Origin: JBOGNO01 sp050747245
GTDB lineage: Bacteria > Acidobacteriota > Terriglobia > Acidiferrales > UBA7541
NCBI GenBank assembly: GCA_050747245.1
Contig: JBOGNO010000012.1
Coordinates: forward strand, 62,001-126,000
Direction of reading: 5' to 3'
DNA: 64,000 nucleotides
Shown piece by piece: positions 35,206 through 44,095 of this stretch. The notes under the pieces were generated by a model. That model was not told where the DNA came from, did not search any database, and worked only from the letters and a program-made list of their open reading frames with translations. The position numbers were made by a program, and so were the translations under genes. The first letter of the stretch is position 1; every line of letters starts with the position of its first letter.

Positions 35206-36351
35206 ATGCCTCGAAGTTTGTCGTGGACCATGACTCGGTGTTTTTTGCTAATCATCTATGCGTGTTCACATGCTTATGCTCAGTCGCAGACGCCGAAAAT
35301 CACAAGGATCAAACTCGAAGACTACGGCTGGCAGCCGGTCCCCAATGGGCCACAATCATTTGGACATATATATTGGCCAAATCTGAAGCTGGACCACAAA
35401 GGGCGTGTTTTGGTCGGATTCACGGTGCGCGAGGGCTACGCCTTAGCCACGGGGGAACATCCCGGACGCTCCTTCCGTATTCTGCGATTCGCTGCCGAAG
35501 GCAAGCTGGACCTTTCCCTCGATCTGCCGACAAACGATTGGTACAGGAACGGATTTTACCTGGGCCCGGACGACCAAATCTTCGCTCGGGCTAACGATAC
35601 ACTTCAGATCTTTTCGGAAAATGAGAGCGGCAAGAAGGACGCGGCCTGGCGGCCTGTAGTACCTTGTCCCGCCGGGAATTGCTTTATCAGCCAGTCGGGT
35701 AGTCGCCGGACGCTGGTCCTCAGAGTTGAGCCACTTGTTGGGGGACGCGATCGCTCTACGTACACAATTCTGGATGCATCCTCTTCTCCTCCGCGTGTTG
35801 TGCGGACATGTTCCCAGATGGCGTTTTGGGCGGAACAAATCACGGATAGGTTCGCGTATTGGCCGTTTTACGATAGAGATGACGACCTGATGGTTCGCTT
35901 CCCATTTTGCGACGTGGATCATTACGAGGAATTTCCCAAGTTGGGCCGAGGAGCCATGGCCCACATCCTCAATGATGAGGTTTTTCTTAAGATCGGCATT
36001 ACCCTCCACGGGCCGTTCAAGGTAGAGCTCGTTGGCGTCGATGGGCAAGTCAAGTTCTCCAAGGAAGCGCCCAAGCACGAAAAGATCGACCCCAATAAAA
36101 TAGCGACCGACGAACGCTACGACCGTTTCGCATTTATGGTGATTACGGTGCGCGGCGCGCATCCTAGCCTCGATATTAGCGGGCACGTGGTTGCGCGGCG
36201 AATTCTGGTTCTAGATCAGACTGGAAACGAACTCTCATCGATCCCGACGGAGACCAATTACCACTTGGATTTCAACTTTGCTATGAGTCCTGACGGCCAT
36301 CGGCTTGCGATTCTGGACGAGGGCGTGGTGACGATTGTGGAGCTTCCGTGA
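35206..36351 (+). CDS. Secreted protein of unknown function, propeller-like
   Basis: A 381-residue protein with an N-terminal signal peptide (about MTRCFLLIIYACSHAYAQ, cleaved after AYA). The mature part has repeated strand-rich stretches such as LKLDHKGRVLVGFTV, RILRFAAEGKLDLSLDLP, YLGPDDQIFA and FAMSPDGHRLAILDEG, compatible with a beta-propeller reading like NHL/WD-type folds, but no exact family is recognised. Two starts are possible: ATG 35206 (GGGAG nine bases upstream) or ATG 35230, which gives a more compact signal peptide. It lies in a lower-GC stretch and is monocistronic. Confidence 0.7.
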   Translation: MPRSLSWTMTRCFLLIIYACSHAYAQSQTPKITRIKLEDYGWQPVPNGPQSFGHIYWPNLKLDHKGRVLVGFTVREGYALATGEHPGRSFRILRFAAEGKLDLSLDLPTNDWYRNGFYLGPDDQIFARANDTLQIFSENESGKKDAAWRPVVPCPAGNCFISQSGSRRTLVLRVEPLVGGRDRSTYTILDASSSPPRVVRTCSQMAFWAEQITDRFAYWPFYDRDDDLMVRFPFCDVDHYEEFPKLGRGAMAHILNDEVFLKIGITLHGPFKVELVGVDGQVKFSKEAPKHEKIDPNKIATDERYDRFAFMVITVRGAHPSLDISGHVVARRILVLDQTGNELSSIPTETNYHLDFNFAMSPDGHRLAILDEGVVTIVELP

Positions 36352-36554
36352 GCAGAGGCACCGGAGCGCACAGTTAAGTATGGGAACTGGCGAACTTCCT
36401 CGCTCTGGTCAGCGGGCGGGTGGGGTATGCTGTTCATCTTCAGCTCTTCTGGGGGTCAGAGGGGTGATTTCGTCGCTAGAGTTTTTGGCTGATTACATCC
36501 ATGGCTATTTCCTGTGAGAGGATGCGAGGGCGTGTAAGCTACTCGGCCGGGATG

Positions 36555-37364
36555 CTACTTCGTCCCACCCTGCGCCGCGGCTTGCTCGATCAGCGCCGCC
36601 ACTTCATTCGGATGTGACAGCATGGGTAGGTGGCTGGAAGCGAGTGTGATGGAAGTCGCTTTCATCTCGGCAGCTTCGGCCTTTTCCAGGTCAGGAGGAA
36701 TTGCGCGATCGTTGGAGGCGATGACGAACCATGTTGGTTTGTACTTCCATGCGGCTTGGGTGATTTTTCCGCCGAAAGCAGCGCCGCCCGATATAGGTCC
36801 CTGTGTTGCCGTGACAAGCCGTATTTCACCCGGTGTCAGGTCCTGCGCGAAGTCTTCCGCCACCCCCTTAGGAGTAATGGTGAGAAATCCCTCCGCATCA
36901 GGCCGGAGTTCGCTGAGAAGCGGTGTGGGCGGATAGGCATGGCCCGTGGAAGCTGCCGACTCGCCTTCCGCTGGAGCGAACGCCGCGACGTACACCAGCC
37001 CGACGACCTTGGGATCGTTGCCCGCTTCCGTGATGACTGCCCCGCCGTAGGAATGGCCAACCAGCAGTACCGGGCCTTCCTGCAACGCGATGGCTCGTTT
37101 GACGGCGGCAACATCGTCGGCCAGCGACGTGAGCGGGTTCTGCACTGCCACAACGTGCAGCCCTTTGGCCTCGAGCAAAGGGATTATTTTGGACCAGCAT
37201 GAACCATCGGCCCAGGCGCCATGAACCAGGACAACATTCTTTATCGGGACAGGCGGTTTTGTTTGCGCTGATAAGTTTGCGGTTGCAGTTGCCATAAGAA
37301 AAAGACTGGCGGTTGCGACAATAAGGGTTTGGCAGATTCGCGGCTGTATCATACGTTTCTCCAT
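36555..37364 (-). CDS. Secreted alpha/beta hydrolase
   Basis: A 269-residue hydrolase with a signal peptide (about residues 1-33, ending LSAQ). It has the oxyanion strand NVVLVHGAWADGSCW, the nucleophile elbow GHSYGG with Ser105, Asp in ASNDRAIPP and His in SSHLPMLSHP. This is the pattern of the salicylate-esterase/hydroxynitrile-lyase-like hydrolases that environmental bacteria carry in many copies. The substrate is unknown. A possible -10 (TAGAAT, 37409-37404 on the - strand) and an AAGGAG lie upstream; the start may be the first ATG (37364) or the ATG four codons later. The flanking gap 36352-36554 shows nothing recognisable. Confidence 0.85.
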   Translation of the reverse strand: MEKRMIQPRICQTLIVATASLFLMATATANLSAQTKPPVPIKNVVLVHGAWADGSCWSKIIPLLEAKGLHVVAVQNPLTSLADDVAAVKRAIALQEGPVLLVGHSYGGAVITEAGNDPKVVGLVYVAAFAPAEGESAASTGHAYPPTPLLSELRPDAEGFLTITPKGVAEDFAQDLTPGEIRLVTATQGPISGGAAFGGKITQAAWKYKPTWFVIASNDRAIPPDLEKAEAAEMKATSITLASSHLPMLSHPNEVAALIEQAAAQGGTK

Positions 37365-37443
37365 GTAACGGGAATCTCCTTTTTGACCCCAGAAACGGAC
37401 CTCATTCTACACTCATTGGGGCGAGGGGCCGCGACGCTACAGA

Positions 37444-38166
37444 TTATTTAATCGGGCTCAGCTGATCCCGTTGGCGTAATCCCTTAAAGAGAAGCCAAAA
37501 ACTCGTTGCAATATCGAATAGACCCATAGGCGTATCGAACCACCACAGATTCACGATCGTGTCGAAGTGAGGGAAAATATAGAAAACGAGGGTACACGCC
37601 ACACACCATACAGACGAGACCACGCCGAAAATAGCCAGCGCTCGAGGGATATAACGGGACTTGAACCACAGGTAGCCGCAGACTGTCGATGCCAATGAAC
37701 CAAACAGCAAGCCAACGTAGTAGTAGTCAAAACGCGTGCCAAGATAGAGCCTCGCCAAACCCTGCAATTGCTCCGGTTCAAATGCTCGCAAGTAACCGGC
37801 GCCACTGAGGAGCCGCAGAGCGTCAAAGAGATGGAGCGTCATCACCAACCACATCAAGACCCATACGAGCCTCCAGAACGCTGCAAGCAAGGCGAGGCCC
37901 CGACTGACCGGCCTGAGAATCACGTAAAGCGCTGTGAGGAGTACTACCACGCCTGCGCAGTAAATGAGGTCGCCGAGGATACCGACACGAAAGAGCCCTT
38001 CATGCGCCAATATATTGCGAGCGGTTTCCGCGGCATTGCCCTCGACAATCAGACGGTCGTGGATGCCGAAATTGACGTAGACGACCGTCGCGAACGTGAT
38101 GAGGTAAGCCAATCCCGCGACTGGTGCAGCTTTGCGTTGTGATTCATCGACGGAGTAAATTGCCAT
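37444..38166 (-). CDS. DUF4386 membrane protein (copy 3 of tandem trio)
   Basis: A 240-residue protein with about six or seven membrane helices. Features shared with the two neighbouring genes are the N-terminus ESQRKAAPVAGLAYL, IVEGNAAETARNILAHEGLFRVGI after helix 1, a central ALYVILRPVSRGLALLAAFWRL, and FKSRYIPRALAIFGV near helix 5. These are the DUF4386 family marks. No catalytic residues are evident and the function is unknown. The ATG at 38166 has AAAGGAG upstream. It is the last of three head-to-tail paralogues with 30-base gaps, so they are very likely one operon. Confidence 0.85.
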   Translation of the reverse strand: MAIYSVDESQRKAAPVAGLAYLITFATVVYVNFGIHDRLIVEGNAAETARNILAHEGLFRVGILGDLIYCAGVVVLLTALYVILRPVSRGLALLAAFWRLVWVLMWLVMTLHLFDALRLLSGAGYLRAFEPEQLQGLARLYLGTRFDYYYVGLLFGSLASTVCGYLWFKSRYIPRALAIFGVVSSVWCVACTLVFYIFPHFDTIVNLWWFDTPMGLFDIATSFWLLFKGLRQRDQLSPIK

Positions 38167-38196
38167 TCTTTGCTCCTTTGGAATATGCTCAGCCGC

Positions 38197-38916
38197 CTAG
38201 CTTATCGGGCTCGGCTGGTCGGGTTGGGGTAACGGCTTAATCAGAAGCCAAAAGCCCATGGTTAGTTCGAAAATCGCGATAGGCACGAAACACCACGCCC
38301 CGACGACGTCGGCAAGGTTGGGGAAAATGATGAACGCAAACATGCAGACTGCTAAGAGCAAAGATCCAAAAACTCCCAAGGCAGACAATGCGCGCGGGAT
38401 GTAGCGTGATTTAAACCACAAATAGGCAAAGACTGTGGATCCCAATCCAAAAAACATCAAGCCAACATTATACGCGGCGCCATACGCGCCGATGGACAGC
38501 ATCGCCAGCGCCTGCAAGCGATCTGTTTCGAATGTTCGCAAGTAAGCGGCACGACTCAAGAGCCGCAAAACATCAAAACTTTTGAGTACGGCAACGACCA
38601 TGATGGAGGTCTCTACCAGCCTCCAGAATGCCGCGAGCAAGCTGAGTCCGCGATTTACAGGTTTGAGAACTACGTAGAGAGCGGCGATAAGCACGATATC
38701 AGTTGCAAAGGTCGTCAGGTCACAGGCGATGCCAAGGCGGAACAGCCGTTCATGCGCCATGATATTGGCGGCGGTTTGCGCAGCATTGCCATCCACAATG
38801 AGTTTGGTAGGGACATATACGTCAGCAATGTTCGAGGTCACGAGTGCAAGCAGGTAGGTAAATCCCACGACTTTTGCAGCTTTGCGTTGGGACTCGTCGA
38901 TGGTGTAGGTCGCCAA
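38197..38916 (-). CDS. DUF4386 membrane protein (copy 2 of tandem trio)
   Basis: A 239-residue paralogue of the downstream gene, closest to it in sequence: both begin with xxDESQRKAA and share ALYVxLxPVxRGLxLLAAFWRLV and FKSRYIPRAL. It has six to seven hydrophobic segments. The start is TTG at 38916 with GAGGAG eight bases upstream; no ATG is better placed. It is probably co-transcribed with its neighbours (30-base gaps on both sides). The close similarity suggests a recent duplication compared with copy 1. Confidence 0.85.
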   Translation of the reverse strand: MATYTIDESQRKAAKVVGFTYLLALVTSNIADVYVPTKLIVDGNAAQTAANIMAHERLFRLGIACDLTTFATDIVLIAALYVVLKPVNRGLSLLAAFWRLVETSIMVVAVLKSFDVLRLLSRAAYLRTFETDRLQALAMLSIGAYGAAYNVGLMFFGLGSTVFAYLWFKSRYIPRALSALGVFGSLLLAVCMFAFIIFPNLADVVGAWCFVPIAIFELTMGFWLLIKPLPQPDQPSPIS

Positions 38917-38946
38917 CTTATTTGCTCCTCAGAAATGCGGAACAGT

Positions 38947-39642
38947 TCATGCCGTCGCGTCCAGTGGCTGATCTTTTGCGCCCCTAATCAAGAGCCACAG
39001 CATCATCGCCACTTCCCCCAGCATGGGTGCTTGCGTAATCTCAGAAACAATGTGTTCGGAAGTTGGGAAGAAAAACGGGATAAAACCATCAGCCAGATAG
39101 GCAAAACACGCGACTATCAGCCAGACACCCAGAACGCGTGGAAGGAATCGCGACTTATACACAAGGACACCGAAGGGAAAAAGCCATAGCCCCCAAAAAA
39201 GCTCGGGCACAATAAATCCCTTGCCATGCAAAGTGAGGAAGAACGTTACCAGGGCGTCCAGCTGAGGTTTTTCGAAGACGGACAAGAATTTTGCACCGCT
39301 CAAAAGTATCAGGACGGCAATCTGGTTGAGCTCATTCAAAAGTGCGATGGGGATGGAGACCACAATCAATATCACCATGAGAATAGCCTGTTTTTGGTCC
39401 ACACCTTTGAACAGGCGGTACAGAGCCAGAGCCACAAATATAAACCCAACCTGGCCGATTAAATTGCCCACAATTCCGGCACGGAAAAGCAAGGGTGAAG
39501 CCATAATGTTATGGGTTGTAGCCGCGGCATCTCCAGACACAATGAGGACGGAAGGAACATACAGAAGGCTAAAGAAACCGGGTATCGAAAATAGGATATA
39601 CAGAAGTCCTGCGACTCGGGCGGCCTTCTTCGTTGAATTCAT
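38947..39642 (-). CDS. DUF4386 membrane protein (copy 1 of tandem trio)
   Basis: A 231-residue multi-helix membrane protein, the most divergent of the three DUF4386 copies. It keeps KKAARVAGLLYILFSIPGFF, VSGDAAATTHNIMASPLLFRAGI, ALYRLFKGVDQKQA and VYKSRFLPRVLGVWLI. The ATG at 39642 has a strong GGAGG site (AAGAGGAGGACGAC). It is the first gene of the trio. The gap 39643-39893 upstream holds a weak TTGAAA element and nothing else I can support. Function unknown. Confidence 0.85.
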   Translation of the reverse strand: MNSTKKAARVAGLLYILFSIPGFFSLLYVPSVLIVSGDAAATTHNIMASPLLFRAGIVGNLIGQVGFIFVALALYRLFKGVDQKQAILMVILIVVSIPIALLNELNQIAVLILLSGAKFLSVFEKPQLDALVTFFLTLHGKGFIVPELFWGLWLFPFGVLVYKSRFLPRVLGVWLIVACFAYLADGFIPFFFPTSEHIVSEITQAPMLGEVAMMLWLLIRGAKDQPLDATA

Positions 39643-39893
39643 GTCGTCCTCCTCTTAATTCTTTGTCCGGAACAAACAATTTTTCAAGGAGTGGCCCACG
39701 GAGTCGAGAAGGCCGTACAAGTTAAGCGTGCGGAGAATAGGCGAAATTCCCATTGTCTGTGTCTACGTAAGGGCTTCGCAGAAGTTTCGCCGGTTCACGT
39801 GTGGAAACTCTTTGGCGCGCCGAGTTTTCTGAGACGCGGCTGGGGACGGTCCAGGCCGCCGAAGCGGCCCGGGTCGAATCGAAGCGCTGCTGG

Positions 39894-40226
39894 TTATTGC
39901 GGATTCGCTTCGGGCCGTTCTTCCCTCATCTGGCGCCGGATTCTCGCCCTCCTCCAGCTCGACCTTCCCGCCCTCCTCATGTGGCCTCCCTTGAAGAGGA
40001 TCTGTGCGAGGATGAGGATGCCCACCGCCTGCCAGAATCCAATCGTCGGCAACTTGAAGAGCGCAGGCATGAGCCAGTTCCAGAGCCACATGGTGACCCC
40101 CCCCATGAGGGCGAGGAACAAAGGAATGAAAACGAGCGCCGCCGCGGCCATTACCGCGAACTTTGCCGCGCGTGGCCACTCGGACCATCTCTTGTGACGG
40201 TACTCGCTGTCGTCATGATTCGTCAT
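39894..40226 (-). CDS. Small membrane protein downstream of an ECF sigma factor
   Basis: A 110-residue protein with an N-terminal hydrophilic stretch, two hydrophobic segments (about 24-48, FAVMAAAALVFIPLFLALMGGV, and 63-78, FWQAVGILILAQILF) and a very basic Arg-rich tail. The ATG at 40226 has GGAGG seven bases upstream. It lies 21 bases after the sigma factor gene on the same strand and so is probably co-expressed with it. It lacks the HxxxCxxC zinc anti-sigma motif. It could be a non-canonical anti-sigma or a target of the sigma factor. Longer antisense frames over it are shadows. Confidence 0.7.
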   Translation of the reverse strand: MTNHDDSEYRHKRWSEWPRAAKFAVMAAAALVFIPLFLALMGGVTMWLWNWLMPALFKLPTIGFWQAVGILILAQILFKGGHMRRAGRSSWRRARIRRQMREERPEANPQ

Positions 40227-40247
40227 CGTATGCCTCCTAACTTGAAA

Positions 40248-40796
40248 TCAATCGTCCATCCAATATTCGAGCGCGGCGGCGAGCTTGCGGACCGCATAGC
40301 GCTTCCTCGCCATGAGGGTATCGATCGAGACGCCTGTGGCAGCGGCGAGGTCCTTGAAGGCAACCCCGCCGAGGGCCTGTGCGCGGATGACCTCGCGCTG
40401 CGGCGCGGGCAGAGCCTCGATAGCCACGTCGAGTGCGACGAGAATCTCGTTGCGCAGGAGCTGATCCTGCGGGTCAAGGCCCGCCTCGGCGGCTACCTCC
40501 TCGAGGACGTCTTCGTCCAGCTCGATCACTCCCGCCCTTCGCCTCGAACCTTCGCCCCTCCACAGGTCGATGAGGCGGTTGCGCATCGCGGTGAAAATCC
40601 ACGCCGCAAGATCCTCGACCGGGGAAAGGGCGTCCACGTTGGCGAGGGCGCGAATGAAGGCATCCTGAAGGACGTCCTCGGCCGTCTCCGCGTCGGGGGC
40701 ATGGCGCCTAGCCCAAGCCAGGAAGCCCCGCCCGCGCTCGCGGTAGGTCCGCTCGATACTCTTCCGCGTCGCCGAAGCGCCTTCGCTTTCGCTCAT
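40248..40796 (-). CDS. RNA polymerase sigma factor, ECF (sigma70 family)
   Basis: A 182-residue sigma factor that redirects RNA polymerase to a specific promoter set. Region 2 is seen as FLAWARRHAPDAETAEDVLQDAFIRAL and ...DLAAWIFTAMRNRLIDLWRG. Region 4 is ALPAPQREVIRAQAL followed by the helix-turn-helix FKDLAAATGVSIDTLMARKRYAVRKL. The frame is open 75 bases further upstream, but the ATG at 40796 with a GGTGAAG site gives the normal N-terminus. No zinc-type anti-sigma gene is adjacent; instead a small basic membrane protein follows after 21 bases. The regulon and signal are unknown. Confidence 0.92.
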   Translation of the reverse strand: MSESEGASATRKSIERTYRERGRGFLAWARRHAPDAETAEDVLQDAFIRALANVDALSPVEDLAAWIFTAMRNRLIDLWRGEGSRRRAGVIELDEDVLEEVAAEAGLDPQDQLLRNEILVALDVAIEALPAPQREVIRAQALGGVAFKDLAAATGVSIDTLMARKRYAVRKLAAALEYWMDD

Positions 40797-40924
40797 TGGC
40801 TTCACCAGTATCAACGATTGAGGGGGAGATATCGTGTAGGGAAAAACAAATTTCGACCGCCATCGTCCCATGCGCGGGCTTCTGCGCTTACTTCTATGGA
40901 GGTAGCTGGGTCAGGTTTTATCGA

Positions 40925-42226
40925 CTAGAGCAGGTCGGGATCCTGGGGAGGGGGCTTCCGTGAACGGGGATTTTGGGGGGAATAATTTCCATCAATGGCG
41001 CGCAAAAGTTCCTGCGCCATCCTGGCCACCTGCGGATTGGAGTCCGAAAGGGCGCGCTCGGCAACCCACCGAAGACTGGGGTCCGCGGGAAGGGCCTGCA
41101 GGGCGAGGAATCGCACGTTCGACGATTCATCGTTCAGAGCGCGGTCCACCAAGACGTCCTGCGGGAGGGGCACGGCAGAAAAGAGGGCGCGGGAAAGCGC
41201 CCGCGAGCGCACTTGCTCGCTCGAATCGTGCAGTGCCTGGATGACCACGTCGGTGGAATCGCGACCCTGCCGGCGGATCGCTTCCTCAAACGCGCGGGCA
41301 CGGACTTCAGGGTTTGCGTCGGCTATTTGTCCATCGAGCACGCGTGATCGGGCATTCCAAGCATCCTGCGACGCGGCGTCCACCCCGGGCCCATTTCCCG
41401 CGGCGTAAACACGCACGGAGAGAAGCCGCGCAGGATCCTGCGTGCCCGGGCGCGCGCCGTATGCGAATTCGGCGTCGTAATCCTTGAGGAGTTGGTGGAG
41501 CGCGGCATCGAGATCGAAGCCGCGAAAATCGGCGGAAACAATTTCATTTCCCACTGAATTTTCGAAGTGGAAGGCCACATCAGCCATCCGCCCGATCTCT
41601 TCGAGAATCGTGCGCAAGGATTGATTTTTCGCGTGGAACGTCAACATTCCGTTCGAGAAACCATCCGGCGGGGGCGGCGAGGGATTCACTTCGGCGGGTG
41701 CAGCCGAAGAAGGTAGTGCAGCAGGGGCCTTGTGAATTTTTGCGGCAGCGGAGCGGATCGCGGGCGCAGCCGGCGGCCCTACGGCGCTCGCTCCTGACGG
41801 AGCAGGGGCGTCAAATAGAATCGTGACGCTATTCCAGGAAGGATTAACGTGATAGGCGGCCGGAGAGTCAAGGTCGATCACGACGCGTTCCACGCCCTCG
41901 GCGGATTGTCCCAGCCGCACGCGGCGGACCGGAGGAATTTGACCGGCGATCAAATTCCGCGAGCCGGAATAAGACGCCGAGGGAAAATCCAGCACCACTC
42001 TTTCCGGGCCGTGCAACTCGAAGGGATGAACATTGGCGAAGCCGCTGCCACTCAGCTCCACAGCGACCTTGCCGCCGTTCGCGTGGACTTGCACCTGTGT
42101 AATTAACGCCGGGGGGTTTGCGGGCGCGTTCGGTTGGCTCTGTGCAAAGGATACTCCCGCGGCAAAAAGGAGAAGGGAGCCGGCGAGAGCGGCTCTGTAG
42201 TAGCGCCGAATGTGAGTCATCATCAT
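40925..42226 (-). CDS. AMIN-STN-HEAT repeat envelope protein
   Basis: An exported protein of about 433 residues: signal peptide (AALAGSLLLFAAGVSFAQ), then an AMIN domain at about 42-139 (VELSGSGFANVHPFELHGPE and RVVLDFP). A Pro/Ala linker follows, then an STN-like secretin/TonB short domain at 191-272 (GMLTFHAKNQSLRTILEEIG, DFRGFDLDAALHQLLKDYDAEF), and HEAT-like repeats at 300-410 ending in a proline-rich tail. AMIN and STN usually occur in secretins such as PilQ and in periplasmic peptidoglycan-associated proteins. Here the secretin barrel is replaced by HEAT repeats, so it is more likely a periplasmic scaffold. The frame has ATGs at 42226, 42223 and 42220; I chose the first. No pilus or secretion genes are near. 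Confidence 0.8.
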   Translation of the reverse strand: MMMTHIRRYYRAALAGSLLLFAAGVSFAQSQPNAPANPPALITQVQVHANGGKVAVELSGSGFANVHPFELHGPERVVLDFPSASYSGSRNLIAGQIPPVRRVRLGQSAEGVERVVIDLDSPAAYHVNPSWNSVTILFDAPAPSGASAVGPPAAPAIRSAAAKIHKAPAALPSSAAPAEVNPSPPPPDGFSNGMLTFHAKNQSLRTILEEIGRMADVAFHFENSVGNEIVSADFRGFDLDAALHQLLKDYDAEFAYGARPGTQDPARLLSVRVYAAGNGPGVDAASQDAWNARSRVLDGQIADANPEVRARAFEEAIRRQGRDSTDVVIQALHDSSEQVRSRALSRALFSAVPLPQDVLVDRALNDESSNVRFLALQALPADPSLRWVAERALSDSNPQVARMAQELLRAIDGNYSPQNPRSRKPPPQDPDLL

Positions 42227-42408
42227 AAAACAGCCCCAGTCCATTTTGGCTCGGCGCCCGGAACTTGGCGGGGACTGCGGGAGATTTCGCGGTCAGCAGC
42301 CTCGCTCGCAGCAAAGTTTGCGCCAAATTCAGAAGTTGTCAAGACGCAGTTCGTAAAATAGCGGGGGGAAATCGAGGGTCAAGCAGCTAAAACTCACAGC
42401 ACTCGAGC

Positions 42409-43380
42409 TCATTTTTTTGGCTGCTTCATTTGGTGCCAGCGCCAGGCGGAGCCGATCATGTCGTCGAGGGAGTGGAAAGGCTTCCAGCCGAGGACGCGAT
42501 GGGCTTCTGAGGCGTCGGCGAGGAGGACGGGGGAATCGCCCAGGCGGCGCGGCTCAATCGTGGCGGGCAATTTGCGGCGGGTGATGTGTTCGGCGGCCTT
42601 CACGATCTCGAGGACTGAGTAGCCCCGGCCGGTGCCGAGGTTGAGGGCGCGGAAATCTCCGCCACCGGACAAGTAATCGAGCGCGAGGACGTGAGCTTGC
42701 GCGAGATCGCTCACATGAATGTAATCGCGGATGCAGGTGCCGTCGGGAGTGGGATAGTCGTTTCCAAAAATCGCGAGCGCGGGGCGCGATCCGACCGCCG
42801 CGGCAAGGGCGTTGGGGATCAAGTGGGATTCGGGCTGGTGAGATTCGCCGATTTCGCCGCTCGAATCGGCGCCGGCGGCGTTGAAATAGCGCAGAGAGAC
42901 AAAAGACAGGCCACGGGCGATGCGAAAGGCATCGAGGGCGTATTCGACGGCGAGTTTGGAAGCGCCGTAGGGATTAATAGGTTGCAGCCGCGCCGTTTCC
43001 GGAATGGGAGTGGTTTCGGGAATGCCGTACACGGCGGCTGTCGAAGAAAAGATGAAACGATGAACTCCCGCGTTGGAGGCGGCTTCGAGGAGGTGGATGG
43101 AGCCTTCGAAGTTGTTGCGAAAATATTTTCGGGGATTGGCGACGGATTCACCCGCTTCGATGAAAGCGGCAAAATGCATGATGGCTTCCGCGCCGCGCAG
43201 GGCGCGCGCGAGCGTTTCCGTGTCCTCCAGGCCGCCTTCGATGAATTCGAAGCCGCGCGTGAATTCGCGATAGCCGGTCGAGAGGTTGTCGTAAATGACC
43301 GGCTCGTGACCCGCGCGCGCGAGTTCGCGAACCGCATGGCTGCCGATGTATCCAGCGCCGCCGGTGACCAGGACTTTCAT
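42409..43380 (-). CDS. galE: UDP-glucose 4-epimerase
   Basis: Interconverts UDP-glucose and UDP-galactose (or the N-acetyl forms) using NAD. The 323-residue protein has the NAD-binding GGAGYIGSH at 7-15, the active-site FSSTAAVYG (111-119) and the YxxxK pair Tyr138/Lys142 in PYGASK. It also has RYFNAAGAD and the family C-terminus TRRKLPATIEPRRLGDSPVLLAD. The ATG at 43380 gives the canonical start MKVLVTGG; the frame runs upstream without support. It is monocistronic. The other sugar enzyme with unknown substrate in the window (12831-13616) is far away. Confidence 0.93.
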   Translation of the reverse strand: MKVLVTGGAGYIGSHAVRELARAGHEPVIYDNLSTGYREFTRGFEFIEGGLEDTETLARALRGAEAIMHFAAFIEAGESVANPRKYFRNNFEGSIHLLEAASNAGVHRFIFSSTAAVYGIPETTPIPETARLQPINPYGASKLAVEYALDAFRIARGLSFVSLRYFNAAGADSSGEIGESHQPESHLIPNALAAAVGSRPALAIFGNDYPTPDGTCIRDYIHVSDLAQAHVLALDYLSGGGDFRALNLGTGRGYSVLEIVKAAEHITRRKLPATIEPRRLGDSPVLLADASEAHRVLGWKPFHSLDDMIGSAWRWHQMKQPKK

Positions 43381-43560
43381 GCGCGAGTGGTTCCTGTAGG
43401 CACGGATGTATCGAGAGCTACCCATTCTGCCGAGGCAAAGGGCGAGTGACAAATGAATTGTCGGTTACAGCGCTTGGGGCGTCGCAAATTTATGGCGCGC
43501 GGGATTGTTCGTCGGAGAATTAGCCACGCAGGCACGAAGTTTCAGAGAAGGAGTGAGGCA

Positions 43561-43977
43561 TTAAACGCCGAAAGCCTGCTTCACGCGCGGATTGAGTAGA
43601 TAAACGATGATGATGGGCGAAATTATGATCCTCAGCAACGCTCCCAAGAGCGCGATGGGATTCGAAAGATCCAGAAACAGTTCGGGGATTGCAAGGACCA
43701 GAACGATTGCTGAAATGCAGATGGAGAGTATGCGGGCCCAATTCTTGAGCATCCATAAACCGATGGCGTTCAGGGCAGCTATCCCCGCCGCAACCAGAAG
43801 GATGGTTCCGATGGCCGAGCCCATTCCGGGCACGGGCGGTCCGCCGCGCGAACTGGAGGCGGCAATGCGCGCGAGGAGCCGGGGATCAAACAGCATCTGC
43901 AACGCGTTGAACATCAGGAGCAAGGCGCCGAGAAGAAAGATGCAGGCAATGAAGGTAACGCCGATTGGGCGTTGCAT
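43561..43977 (-). CDS. Small four-helix membrane protein, paralogue of next gene
   Basis: A 138-residue protein with four hydrophobic segments. It begins MQRPIGVTFIACIFLLGALLL, contains LNAIGLWMLKNWARILSICISAIVL and ends with YLLNPRVKQAFGV. The adjacent gene (44096-44515) shares the same opening (MQRPxGVT), the GLWxLKNWAR motif and the YLLxPxVKQAFGx end, so the two arose by duplication. The pattern resembles DUF2127-like membrane proteins; the function is unknown. No strong ribosome site precedes the ATG at 43977. Confidence 0.75.
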   Translation of the reverse strand: MQRPIGVTFIACIFLLGALLLMFNALQMLFDPRLLARIAASSSRGGPPVPGMGSAIGTILLVAAGIAALNAIGLWMLKNWARILSICISAIVLVLAIPELFLDLSNPIALLGALLRIIISPIIIVYLLNPRVKQAFGV

Positions 43978-44095
43978 ATCTTACGTCTCGGACCCCAGAA
44001 TCAAAATGCAGATCGCTTGTCCCGCAGAACCAGCCAGGACGCCAAGGGTGCGACCGCCCTCGGGACGAAGCGCAAAACGCAATACGAACAAAGCG

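Noticed and set aside
39691..40928. Two long + strand frames over the sigma factor region
   Set aside because: The - strand genes have ribosome sites, sigma motifs and membrane segments; the + frames do not.
42227..42408. Riboswitch-like GC-rich leader before the AMIN protein
   Set aside because: The sequence forms possible stems but matches no riboswitch consensus that I can recognise.
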